This document shows, piece by piece, positions 33,235 to 40,818 of a stretch of DNA of 64,000 nt. A program made the position numbers and the translations under genes. The number at the start of each line of letters is the position of its first letter. Position 1 is the first letter of the stretch. The notes beneath the pieces are model-generated. The model saw nothing but the letters and a program-made list of their open reading frames with translations. It was not told the origin of the DNA and made no database searches. The stretch comes from a virus. The DNA is taken from positions 1 through 64,000 of IMG/VR virus record IMGVR_UViG_3300042502_002027; one strand, 5' to 3'.

Positions 33235-35358
33235 ATGAAACCAGTATTAATTATAGAAAATTCACAAAACTCTCTTATTAGAGAGAACAATGGTTCAACT
33301 AAGAAGGATTACATTCTAGGTGGTACGTTCACAGAGTTCGGTGTTAAAAACCGTAATGAAAGAATTTATACTGCTGATAAATTTCTTCCAGCTTTAAATG
33401 AATTAAATGAAAGAATGAGCAGTTTAGGCGTTGTTTACGGTGAGTTTGATCACCCAGATGTTTTTGACACATCTCTTTCAAGAGCATCACACATTATCAC
33501 AAAAGCTAATTATGTAAAAGAATCAAATTTAGTTAATGGTGAAATTAGATTACTAAACACTTATTGGGGTAAAGAAGCAAAGGCATTAGTTGATGACGGA
33601 TGTCCTGTTTTCGTTTCTTCAAGAGCCGCTGGTATCACTGAATCAGATGGTACTGTTTCATTGAAAAAATTATTTACATATGATATCGTTGCTGATCCAG
33701 GTTTTGCTTCTGCTAAAATGTCGGTTAAGAATATCAACGAATCATTAGGATATAATGAAAACTCTAACTTTAGGATATATGAAATGTCCGATGAGTCCAA
33801 AATAAATCAACTATTTGATATGAACAAAAATGAATTTGTTACAAAGCAACAATTAACTGAATATTCTCAGTATTTAGTTAAAGAACTAGCTTCTACAAAG
33901 AAAGAAGTTAAAGGTGCTCTTACTAAAGGTAATTTATCTCCAAAGAAAATGGAGCAACTTTTAGAGTACTATGAAGAGTTAAATTCTACTAATTCTCAAG
34001 TTGTTAAATATTTAGATTATTTGGCTGAAAAAGTTCAAATTATGGTTAATGAAAACAAGTCGTTAAAGGAAACTACTGACAAACTTATTAAACATAATGA
34101 CTATTTAGCTGAAAATTTAGAAAAAGCTGTTAACTACTCTGAATACTTAGCTGAAAACTTAGACAAAAATATTGAGTATTCTGAATACTTAGCTGAAAAT
34201 CTTGATAAGAACATTTCTTATTCAGAATATATCGCTGAAAATCTTGATAAGAACATTTCTTATTCTGAATACTTAGCTGAAAACTTAGACAAAAATATTG
34301 AGTACTCTGAGTACTTAGCTGAAAATCTTGATAAGAATATTGCTTATTCAGAATATATCGCTGAAAACTTAGACAAAAATATTTCTTACGCAGAATATAT
34401 TGCTGAGCACGTTGATAATTCAATTGCTTATTCTGAATACTTAGCTGAACACGTTGAAGGTAACATCGCTTACTCTGAATACATTGCTGAACATTTAGAT
34501 GATAATATTGCTTACTCTGAATACATTGCTGAAAATCTTGATAAATCAATTAACTACCAAGGTTTAATCGTTGAAAAATTAAATTCAAGAAAATTAAATG
34601 AATCAATGAGTGAAGAAGAAGAAGCTTTCCCATCATTACAAGCGGCAGGTTTTGAAAATACTCAAGAAGATGAGAATGAAGAAGAAGAAAATGAAGAAGA
34701 AGCATACAATGGTATTGCTTCAGCTCATGAAGAAGAAGCATATAATAAAGAAGAAGAAGATGAAGACTGTGGTCCATCTGCTACTGAAGAAGAAAATAAT
34801 GATGAAGAAGCTCATGATTACAAAGTAACTGGTAACAGTGATTCTGAATTATCTGAGTCAATCAACAAATTAATAGAAGAAGCTAAAAAACGTAAAGTTT
34901 CTGAATCAACTGACTTGAATTTCTTAAAATTCTTAAACAAGTCACAAGTAGATAGTTACTACGCTTTGTCTGATGAAGACCAAGAGGCTGTTAAATTTCA
35001 CATAAACGAAAGAAATTACTTCACATCTAAAGATGTGTTAAGCCTAATCGCAGAAGCGCTATCATCAAAGAATGAATCTCTTGAAGAAAGAGTAATCAGA
35101 TTAATGCCTGAAAACACTAAGGCTATCTGGAGTCAAATGAATGAATCTGCTAAAAAATCTATCTTATCACAAGCTAGACTTTACCCAGCTGAAGTTTTAA
35201 TGACTGAATCACAAGTTGAGCATTTCTGGTTAACTAGAAAGCTTAAAACAAACGAGTCTGTAACTAAAAAGTTAGTAGCTCATGAAAGTTTAATACAAGA
35301 AGATAAACTTTCTGATAATGACGTTACTGCGATTATGGAAAGATTCAAAAACATTTAA
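33235..35358 (+). CDS. gp21-gp22: Prohead protease fused to scaffold core protein (T4 gp21 + gp22-like)
   Basis: A 707-residue fusion. Residues 1-165 are the gp21-type serine protease: GEFDHPD at 69-75 gives catalytic His73, and FVSSRAAG at 126-133 gives the Ser, with TYDIVADPG near 148 closing the fold. Residues about 200-475 form the scaffold: a coiled coil with ten full tandem repeats of YSEYLAENLDKNIx (14 residues, two heptads) plus one partial. Then follow acidic Glu-rich tails with EEENEEE runs and a C-terminal helical domain. In T4 the protease and core are separate genes. Each repeat holds an I/L-A-E triplet, the T4 cleavage consensus, so the scaffold could be cut into small peptides. 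Located just before the capsid gene, as in T4. Confidence 0.88.
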   Translation: MKPVLIIENSQNSLIRENNGSTKKDYILGGTFTEFGVKNRNERIYTADKFLPALNELNERMSSLGVVYGEFDHPDVFDTSLSRASHIITKANYVKESNLVNGEIRLLNTYWGKEAKALVDDGCPVFVSSRAAGITESDGTVSLKKLFTYDIVADPGFASAKMSVKNINESLGYNENSNFRIYEMSDESKINQLFDMNKNEFVTKQQLTEYSQYLVKELASTKKEVKGALTKGNLSPKKMEQLLEYYEELNSTNSQVVKYLDYLAEKVQIMVNENKSLKETTDKLIKHNDYLAENLEKAVNYSEYLAENLDKNIEYSEYLAENLDKNISYSEYIAENLDKNISYSEYLAENLDKNIEYSEYLAENLDKNIAYSEYIAENLDKNISYAEYIAEHVDNSIAYSEYLAEHVEGNIAYSEYIAEHLDDNIAYSEYIAENLDKSINYQGLIVEKLNSRKLNESMSEEEEAFPSLQAAGFENTQEDENEEEENEEEAYNGIASAHEEEAYNKEEEDEDCGPSATEEENNDEEAHDYKVTGNSDSELSESINKLIEEAKKRKVSESTDLNFLKFLNKSQVDSYYALSDEDQEAVKFHINERNYFTSKDVLSLIAEALSSKNESLEERVIRLMPENTKAIWSQMNESAKKSILSQARLYPAEVLMTESQVEHFWLTRKLKTNESVTKKLVAHESLIQEDKLSDNDVTAIMERFKNI
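34093..34554 (+). repeat. 42-bp tandem repeats coding 14-residue scaffold units
   Basis: About eleven consecutive 42-base units, unit 2 starting at 34135. Copies differ mostly at silent positions (cttgat/ttagac, aac/aat), so they have diverged at DNA level while keeping the protein unit YSEYxAExxDxxIx. Copy number could change by recombination. Confidence 0.9.
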
Positions 35359-35401
35359 TCTATAAAAAATCCACACTTGAAATTATTGAAATTTTGAAGG
35401 A

Positions 35402-35410
35402 TAATATATA
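35402..35410 (+). promoter_or_regulatory. Putative late promoter of the capsid gene
   Basis: TAATATATA followed by a 29-base A-rich leader (AAAAAAAAATTAAAAAAATT) to the ATG at 35440. Confidence 0.5.
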
Positions 35411-35439
35411 GATAAACACAAAAAAAAATTAAAAAAATT

Positions 35440-37155
35440 ATGTCACACATTAGAATAGACAAATCAAAAGCAGTTAAGAAATGGGCTCCAGTTTTGGAAA
35501 ACATGGGTGTAACTGAAGATAGAGTAGAATGGATGTCAGAAATGGCTGAGTATCACTCAATCAATGAGAATGCGTATGTAAACGCATCAAACGTAGCAGG
35601 TATGGGAGCTGTATTGAATCCAGTTGTTGGTTCATTAGCTGGTAATCCTGGTAACTACTCAAATGCTTACGGTAACGTAGCAGGTTCTGGAGACGTAGGT
35701 CAAAACTTACTTCCAGTAGCTATGAAAATTGCTGCTCAAACAATCGGTTTAGACTTAGTAGCTGTTAAACCAACTCCAGGTCCAAAAATCGATTTATTAT
35801 ACATCGATTTCCAATACGATGATGTTAATAACTTAACAGATGGTTATGAAAAGCCACAAGTTTTCAAATTATATGCTAGTAACATTACTGACATCAATGC
35901 TGTTATTGCTGCTGACGTTGCTGGTACAGATAGAAATGGTTATACTTTAGCTCCGTTACAACAAACAACTGGTGGATTACAAGGTGGTAGATTATTCTAC
36001 GGTATCACTGCTTCATCAGCATTTGTAAGTAACACTTTACCAGCATCTAAAACAAATGTAGTTGAATTCTTAGGTTTCTCTCGTATCGATGGTTACCCAA
36101 TGTTCAGAGTATTCAGACAAGCAAATACATCAGGTAACATTTCTGTTCCTCATACATTTGTTGCTGCTGACAACACATTTGCTGCTACAGGTAGTATGCT
36201 TTCTCAAATTTTAGGTTTAGCTGGTTTAGTTCCTAACGCAGGAACAAAAGAAGTTCAATTGATCTCTGCTTTAGAAGATCATATCCCAGGATTCACATCT
36301 AACTGGACTGCTGCTTCAGGTGGTGCTTTAGGTAACTATCCAATGGATCGTGCTTCTGATGATAACAGTTATGCTGGTGTTATCGGACCAAAAATCTCTT
36401 CTAAAACTGTAGCAGTTGGTACTATTGAAGTATCTTCAGCTCTTAGAAGAACTGAAATCGAAGATATCAAAGCTAACACAGGTATGGATATCGTTCAAAA
36501 AATGGAGTCTATCCTTGTTAACGAATTGTCTCAAACAATTTCTAAACAAATCGTTGCTAAAATCTTCGAAATGGGTGCTCTTAATGCTGTTAATGCTCCT
36601 GCTGCTCCAGCTGGTTCTGCTAACAGTGGAGGTACTATCTTCGATTTGAACACTGCTTATGCTGCTACTACTTATGTTGGTGGTGAAACTACTCACGCTG
36701 TTCAACGTAAGTTAATCACTAAGATTGCTCACGCTTCTAACTACATTGCTACTGAAGGTCGTGTAGGTCCTGCTCAATACCTTATCACAAACGGAGGTCT
36801 TGCTGCTGCTTTACAAGATATCGCTGGTTACACAATTAACCCAGTTAAATCTAAATTAAACGGACAAGGTCAATTATACCCTGTAGGTTCAATCGGAGAC
36901 ATCTCTATCTATGTAGATCCATATATGAGATATAACGATAACAGAATCGTATTAGGTCGTAAGAACAACCCTGACCAACCAGGTATCATTTTCGTACCTT
37001 ACTTAATGGCTCAGTCTATCTCAGTTATCTCTGAAGCTACATTCGCTCCAAGAATGTTGTTACGTTCAAGATATGCTGTAACTGAAGTTGGTTGGTTCCC
37101 ACAAAAACAATACATGACTATTACAGTTACTGACGCTGCTCAGTTATTAAACTAA
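35440..37155 (+). CDS. gp23: Major capsid protein (T4 gp23-like)
   Basis: A 571-residue HK97-fold capsid subunit. It starts with a short propeptide containing KWAPVLENMGVTEDRVEWMS and candidate prohead-protease sites, INE after residue 43 and MAE after 37. Typical gp23 segments follow: QNLLPVAMKIAAQTIGLDLV, VAVKPTPGPKIDLLYIDFQY, the helix RRTEIEDIKANTGMDIVQKM, GRVGPAQYLIT and a final YMTITVTDAAQLL. T4 gp23 is 521 residues. Codon use has more C-ending codons and fewer rare ones than neighbours, as expected for high expression. Framed by promoter and terminator. Confidence 0.95.
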   Translation: MSHIRIDKSKAVKKWAPVLENMGVTEDRVEWMSEMAEYHSINENAYVNASNVAGMGAVLNPVVGSLAGNPGNYSNAYGNVAGSGDVGQNLLPVAMKIAAQTIGLDLVAVKPTPGPKIDLLYIDFQYDDVNNLTDGYEKPQVFKLYASNITDINAVIAADVAGTDRNGYTLAPLQQTTGGLQGGRLFYGITASSAFVSNTLPASKTNVVEFLGFSRIDGYPMFRVFRQANTSGNISVPHTFVAADNTFAATGSMLSQILGLAGLVPNAGTKEVQLISALEDHIPGFTSNWTAASGGALGNYPMDRASDDNSYAGVIGPKISSKTVAVGTIEVSSALRRTEIEDIKANTGMDIVQKMESILVNELSQTISKQIVAKIFEMGALNAVNAPAAPAGSANSGGTIFDLNTAYAATTYVGGETTHAVQRKLITKIAHASNYIATEGRVGPAQYLITNGGLAAALQDIAGYTINPVKSKLNGQGQLYPVGSIGDISIYVDPYMRYNDNRIVLGRKNNPDQPGIIFVPYLMAQSISVISEATFAPRMLLRSRYAVTEVGWFPQKQYMTITVTDAAQLLN

Positions 37156-37174
37156 TAGTAATATTGGAAATATT

Positions 37175-37202
37175 GAAAAAAGACCCTTTATGGGTCTTTT
37201 TT
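37175..37202 (+). terminator. Terminator after capsid
   Basis: Stem AAAAAAGACCC-TTTAT-GGGTCTTTTTT. Confidence 0.9.
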
Positions 37203-37220
37203 CTTTTTAAACAATTTCTA

Positions 37221-37231
37221 ATTAATATATA
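37221..37231 (+). promoter_or_regulatory. Putative late promoter next to the start codon
   Basis: ATTAATATATA ends 4 bases before the ATG at 37236. Confidence 0.5.
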
Positions 37232-37235
37232 CAGT

Positions 37236-37940
37236 ATGAAATATTTACTAATTGAAAATAGAGGTGATGATTCTGAAGATCGTGAAGATAAAGATATCAT
37301 TATTAAGTATTTTGATGACTTAAATGATGTTTATTCATATATCTGTCATGAATTAATATATGAGGATTTAGATATAGAAGATTTTAACAATGATCCTTAT
37401 AGTGGGGTAGAAGAAAGAATTGAAGAACATGGTTCTAGTTATTATATTTTTGAAGGTGAAAACGAGATAATGTCATTAAAAATAGGTAGTATAAAGGATG
37501 GTGATTGGAATAAATTCACTAATTTTTGTTTAGGTGGTATAAAAGAAAGTAGAATAATGAATTATAAATCATTTAATGAGTCTAAAAAAGATAAATTCCC
37601 TAATATTCAAAAATTAGAAATAGAAGGATTTGTTGTTTATGTTGGTAAAGATGCTAAATCTAATGACCATTTGACATTTAATGTTGCTGATAAAGAAGAT
37701 ATTTGGTTCCATGTTAAAGGTGTTCCTGGTAGTCACGTTGTTATTCGTGTAAGAGAAAATTTACCTACAGAAACTGTTATTAAATCTGCTGCTCAATTAG
37801 CTAAAAAGAATAGTAAAGGATCTAAAGAATCTAGTGTAACTGTTGTTTATTGTCAAAGAAGATTTGTAAAGAAAGAGTCTGGTATGAATGATGGTCAAGT
37901 TAAAGTGGATTATACAAATTCATATCAAATTGTAGTTTAA
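37236..37940 (+). CDS. NFACT-R (RqcH C-terminal type) protein with tagged internal start
   Basis: A 234-residue protein. The first 100 residues are acidic and unknown. The last 100 match the NFACT-R RNA-binding domain: FVVYVGKDAKSND, IWFHVKGVPGSHVVIRV and SAAQLAKKNSKGSKESSVTV, the family D/W-F-H-V-K-x-x-P-G-S-H-V-V-I signature. In RqcH/NEMF proteins this domain binds stalled ribosomal large subunits. An internal ATG at 37558 starts MNYKSFNESKKDK, a copy of the shared tag, so a separate 127-residue NFACT-R product is possible. Start chosen from the promoter spacing. Confidence 0.75.
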   Translation: MKYLLIENRGDDSEDREDKDIIIKYFDDLNDVYSYICHELIYEDLDIEDFNNDPYSGVEERIEEHGSSYYIFEGENEIMSLKIGSIKDGDWNKFTNFCLGGIKESRIMNYKSFNESKKDKFPNIQKLEIEGFVVYVGKDAKSNDHLTFNVADKEDIWFHVKGVPGSHVVIRVRENLPTETVIKSAAQLAKKNSKGSKESSVTVVYCQRRFVKKESGMNDGQVKVDYTNSYQIVV

Positions 37941-37942
37941 TA

Positions 37943-37953
37943 TTTAATATATA
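37943..37953 (+). promoter_or_regulatory. Putative late promoter of the metallopeptidase gene
   Basis: TTTAATATATA followed by a 24-base leader to the ATG at 37978. Confidence 0.45.
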
Positions 37954-37977
37954 TAACATAATAAAATAAATTAAAAA

Positions 37978-39333
37978 ATGGCAGATACTAATGAACCTGT
38001 AAGAGTTAAATTTTCCGAAGAACTTCATGATTTATTAAAAGTTTTAGAAGATGAGAATAGTTATATCGCATTTGAAATGCTTTGGCTAAATGAACCTAAT
38101 TCTAAATATCATAATGGTTTAGGAATTACTGATGTTAATATATCTAAGACAAAATCTTGTTTAGATGTTACATCTAGAGGTAAAGTACACCCTATGAAAA
38201 TAGAAAATTTTATTAAATTTTACTTTAAAAATTATTTTCAAACTGCTGATATTCAAGATTTTATTGAACAATATGATATATTAGCAGGTGGTGGATCTGT
38301 TGAAAGTATTGCTGTTAATAGAATTACACCAGAGCCTTTTAGTTATAACCCTAAAGACGTTAGAAGTACATTTATTTCATTAGTTACTAAGACATATCCT
38401 CACGGACACGAAGAAGAAGTAATGGCTTTTATGCCTAAATTGGATAAAGATATTGTAGGTAACTATTATAAGATTATTGGCGAGAATTCAACAACAATGT
38501 TTACGTCTCACTTAGATACTGCTGATAGAAAACAAGGCATTACTAAACTTCTTTCTAAGAAAGATGATAAAGGTGATGAAATTATCTATACAGATGGTTC
38601 TACTATATTAGGTGCTGATGATAAATCAGGTGTTGCTGTTATGCTTTATATGATGGCTCATAATGTACCAGGTCTTTATTACTTCTTTATGGGTGAAGAA
38701 AGAGGTGGTATTGGTTCAGGTTTATTATCTTCAGTGTATGAACAAGTTGAATATCTTAAAAATATTAAGAGATGTGTTTCTTTTGATAGAAGAGATGTTT
38801 GTTCAGTTATCACTTCTCAATTAGGCAGAACTTGTTGTTCTGATCAATTTGGAACTGCTTTGGCTAAACAATATAATTCACACGGTCTTAATTTATCATT
38901 AGATCCAGGTGGTATATACACAGATTCTGCTTCATTTATTGACCAAATTCCTGAATGTACTAACATTTCAGTTGGTTATTATAGTGAACATACTGGTAAA
39001 GAAAGACAAAATATCAACTATTTAGAAAGACTTGCTAAAGCTAGTGTAAAAGTAAATTGGGATTCATTACCAACTACTAGAAAGATAGGAATTGATGAAG
39101 AAACTATTAGAAAATATGGTAAGTTAATTAGTGATATAAAAGCAACACCATTTGGTATTGATGTTAAAATAGCATCTGATAGAGCTACTACATTTATTCA
39201 ATGTGATTTAGAAGAAGGTTATATTGATGAAACATATGAGGCTTTAACAACATTACAATTCTTATTAAACAAACACAAAGTAAGTCAAAAGGTTTATTTT
39301 GACGCAGAATACATAAAAATAGATTTACTATAA
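37978..39333 (+). CDS. M20/M28-like zinc metallopeptidase, copy 1
   Basis: A 451-residue protein. An N-terminal extension of about 130 residues precedes a di-zinc peptidase core: TSHLDTA (His178, Asp180), STILGADDKSG (Asp214), YYFFMGEERGGIGS (Glu240-Glu241), SFDRR near 275 and GYYSEHTG (last His) near 333. All five metal ligands and the general base Glu are present. The closest plan is peptidase T/aminopeptidase-like. The core is a paralogue of the gene at 55352. Next gene overlaps by one base. Substrate unknown; small peptides are the family norm. Confidence 0.82.
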   Translation: MADTNEPVRVKFSEELHDLLKVLEDENSYIAFEMLWLNEPNSKYHNGLGITDVNISKTKSCLDVTSRGKVHPMKIENFIKFYFKNYFQTADIQDFIEQYDILAGGGSVESIAVNRITPEPFSYNPKDVRSTFISLVTKTYPHGHEEEVMAFMPKLDKDIVGNYYKIIGENSTTMFTSHLDTADRKQGITKLLSKKDDKGDEIIYTDGSTILGADDKSGVAVMLYMMAHNVPGLYYFFMGEERGGIGSGLLSSVYEQVEYLKNIKRCVSFDRRDVCSVITSQLGRTCCSDQFGTALAKQYNSHGLNLSLDPGGIYTDSASFIDQIPECTNISVGYYSEHTGKERQNINYLERLAKASVKVNWDSLPTTRKIGIDEETIRKYGKLISDIKATPFGIDVKIASDRATTFIQCDLEEGYIDETYEALTTLQFLLNKHKVSQKVYFDAEYIKIDLL

Positions 39334-39782
39334 TGAAACTTAAAAAATTTAATCAATTATTTGAACGTGAGGGTTTTGATGATATCGATGGATATGATTA
39401 TGAAGATGATTACGATTATTCAAGAGAAGATGAATATAAAGGTGATGATGATGATGATTCAGATGATGATATGTCACATCTTTGTTATCTTTTAAGATCC
39501 ATGTTTAATAATAGTAATGTAGATGTTAATGTTGAAAATAGTGGATTGGATTTATCTATTACAGCTCAATTTGCTAGAAGAGAATCACTTAGTGATATTG
39601 TTAAAGTATTTGAAATTGTTAGAAAAATTAAAAAAGACGTTTTAGCTCAATATTCTTCTTCTTATGAAATATGGGAAACTAAAACAGGTACGCCTATGAT
39701 TACATTTGAATTTATGTTAGAAGACGATGATGATAAAGATGGTGTAGTTGCTGATGATAAGAACGATGATTATCCTTGGTAA
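39333..39782 (+). CDS. Tagged acidic protein coupled to metallopeptidase
   Basis: A 149-residue protein starting MKLKKFNQLFEREGF, a tag-like N-terminus, followed by an Asp-rich stretch (GDDDDDSDDD near residue 40) and a small alpha/beta domain (LDLSITAQFARRESL) with an acidic C-terminus. Coupled to the metallopeptidase by a one-base overlap (TAATG). The acidic run could bind metal or mimic nucleic acid. No family recognised. Confidence 0.5.
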   Translation: MKLKKFNQLFEREGFDDIDGYDYEDDYDYSREDEYKGDDDDDSDDDMSHLCYLLRSMFNNSNVDVNVENSGLDLSITAQFARRESLSDIVKVFEIVRKIKKDVLAQYSSSYEIWETKTGTPMITFEFMLEDDDDKDGVVADDKNDDYPW

Positions 39783-39802
39783 TTTTTAAAATTTCTAAAC
39801 TT

Positions 39803-39834
39803 TTTGCTATTTTAGAATATTATATATATATTTG
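39803..39834 (+). promoter_or_regulatory. Bacteroidota-type promoter of the tmRNA gene
   Basis: TTTG at 39803-39806, 20 bases, TATATTTG at 39827-39834. The predicted start, about seven bases later, lies some 16 bases before the mature tmRNA 5' end. Confidence 0.75.
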
Positions 39835-39857
39835 TAGAATATAACACACACACACTT

Positions 39858-40240
39858 GGGGATGTTTTAGAATTGATTTGCGGAATGGTGGTGATTATGT
39901 CAGGTATCGGTTGGTTAAGTATCCGATTAATAAATTAAGTAACAAATTTGTAAACGGCAACGTTAATGAAGTAGCAAGCAATGAAGATTTAGTATTTGCG
40001 CTACAAAACAACATGATCTTGGTAGAAGATCTAGCAACTGTCTAACAACAGTTACTATCAAAAAATTCTCCAACTTGTATCACACAAGAATAAAATGGTG
40101 AAACGGTTTTTTGTTACTTGTTAGAGTTTCTCAAAAAAAGTAAATAGTTTGTAAGTTTAGAAAAATTTACTAAGCCTGTGAATGAATAATTATTAACAAC
40201 TGAAAAAGACACGTTGGGCAGTACAACGTCATCTCCACAA
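39858..40240 (+). ncRNA. ssrA: Phage-encoded tmRNA (ssrA)
   Basis: A 383-base tmRNA gene. The 5' GGGGATG (39858-39864) pairs with CATCTCC (40230-40236) to give a seven-pair acceptor stem with one G-T pair, followed by ACAA. The conserved 3' segment ACTAAGCCTGTGAATG (near 40169-40184) matches the bacterial ACTAAGCATGTAG block. The T arm is ACGTTG/CAACGT (40211-40229) with loop GGCAGTA instead of the usual TTCRA type. A pseudoknot-like ATCGG/CCGAT pair lies at about 39907-39927. The tag frame starts at GGC (39956) and runs 29 codons to TAA at 40043, which sits in a hairpin loop (AACTGT/ACAGTT). Tag starts G-N-V-N-E-V and ends D-L-A-T-V, without the usual L-A-A. SmpB is not in the window, so host SmpB would be used. 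Confidence 0.88.
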
Positions 40241-40244
40241 GAAC

Positions 40245-40270
40245 AAAGACCAGTAATGGTCTTTTGTTAT
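40245..40270 (+). terminator. Terminator of the tmRNA gene
   Basis: Eight-pair stem AAAGACCA-GTAA-TGGTCTTT directly after the tmRNA, followed by TTGTTATTTT. Confidence 0.85.
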
Positions 40271-40312
40271 TTTAAATAGGTAAACTTTATTCCTTTCGTT
40301 AATATAATAAGT

Positions 40313-40816
40313 ATGATTGATAAATTTGAAGGTCGTTATAGATTCTTATCCAACTTCTACCCTTGTACAATAGAACATCAGGGTATTACTTACCCATCTG
40401 TTGAGAACTTTTATGTTGCTATGAAAGTTAATGACCAACAATTAATTAATGGTAAATATTACACACCAGGTGACTTTCGTGAAATGATTGCTAGAATTTC
40501 TAATCCTGCTGAAGTTAAGAAGATTGGTTCTAAAATAAAATTAAGAACTGGTTGGGATGAAAAGAAATTAGAAGTAATGAACTGGGCTGTTCGCCAAAAG
40601 TTCAAAGATGAAACTTTATCTGAAATGTTATTATCTACTGGTGACCAAGAGTTAATTGAAGGTAACTGGTGGAAAGATTATTTCTGGGGAGTTTGTAATG
40701 GTAAAGGTGATAATAATCTTGGTAAAATTTTAATGACTGTTCGTGAAGAAATTTCTTTACAAAATCAAAAACCTTCAATCGAAGATATAATAAAAGACAA
40801 AAATAAATTAAATTAA
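40313..40816 (+). CDS. NADAR (YbiA-like) N-glycosidase
   Basis: A 167-residue protein of the NADAR family. It starts FEGRYRFLSNFYPCTIEHQG, the family F-x-G-x-x-x-F-L-S-N-F motif, with YPSVENFYVAMK next and WGVCNGKGDNNLGKILM at the end, equal to the W-G-x-G-x-G-x-N-x-L-G motif. NADAR proteins remove ADP-ribose from guanine or act on riboflavin intermediates; some counter DarT-type defence toxins. An anti-defence role is inferred from the family and the neighbouring methylase, not shown. The gene follows the tmRNA and precedes dam at a 2-base gap. Confidence 0.85.
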   Translation: MIDKFEGRYRFLSNFYPCTIEHQGITYPSVENFYVAMKVNDQQLINGKYYTPGDFREMIARISNPAEVKKIGSKIKLRTGWDEKKLEVMNWAVRQKFKDETLSEMLLSTGDQELIEGNWWKDYFWGVCNGKGDNNLGKILMTVREEISLQNQKPSIEDIIKDKNKLN

Positions 40817-40818
40817 TA

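Noticed and set aside
34130-34549. 139-codon minus-strand frame of Gln/Tyr repeats
   Set aside because: Antisense to the 42-base repeats of the scaffold gene; its repeat structure is inherited from them.
34093-34554. Possible CRISPR array
   Set aside because: The regular spacing is 42 bases with no unique spacers and the frame encodes a continuous coiled coil, so this is a coding tandem repeat.
39956-40045. 29-codon ORF as a small protein gene
   Set aside because: It sits inside the tmRNA structure in the position of the tag frame and has no start codon of its own; it is the tag-coding part.
39783-40312. tRNA genes in the gene-free stretch
   Set aside because: The acceptor-like stem closes a 383-base molecule with tmRNA-specific conserved blocks and a tag frame; no separate cloverleaf was found.
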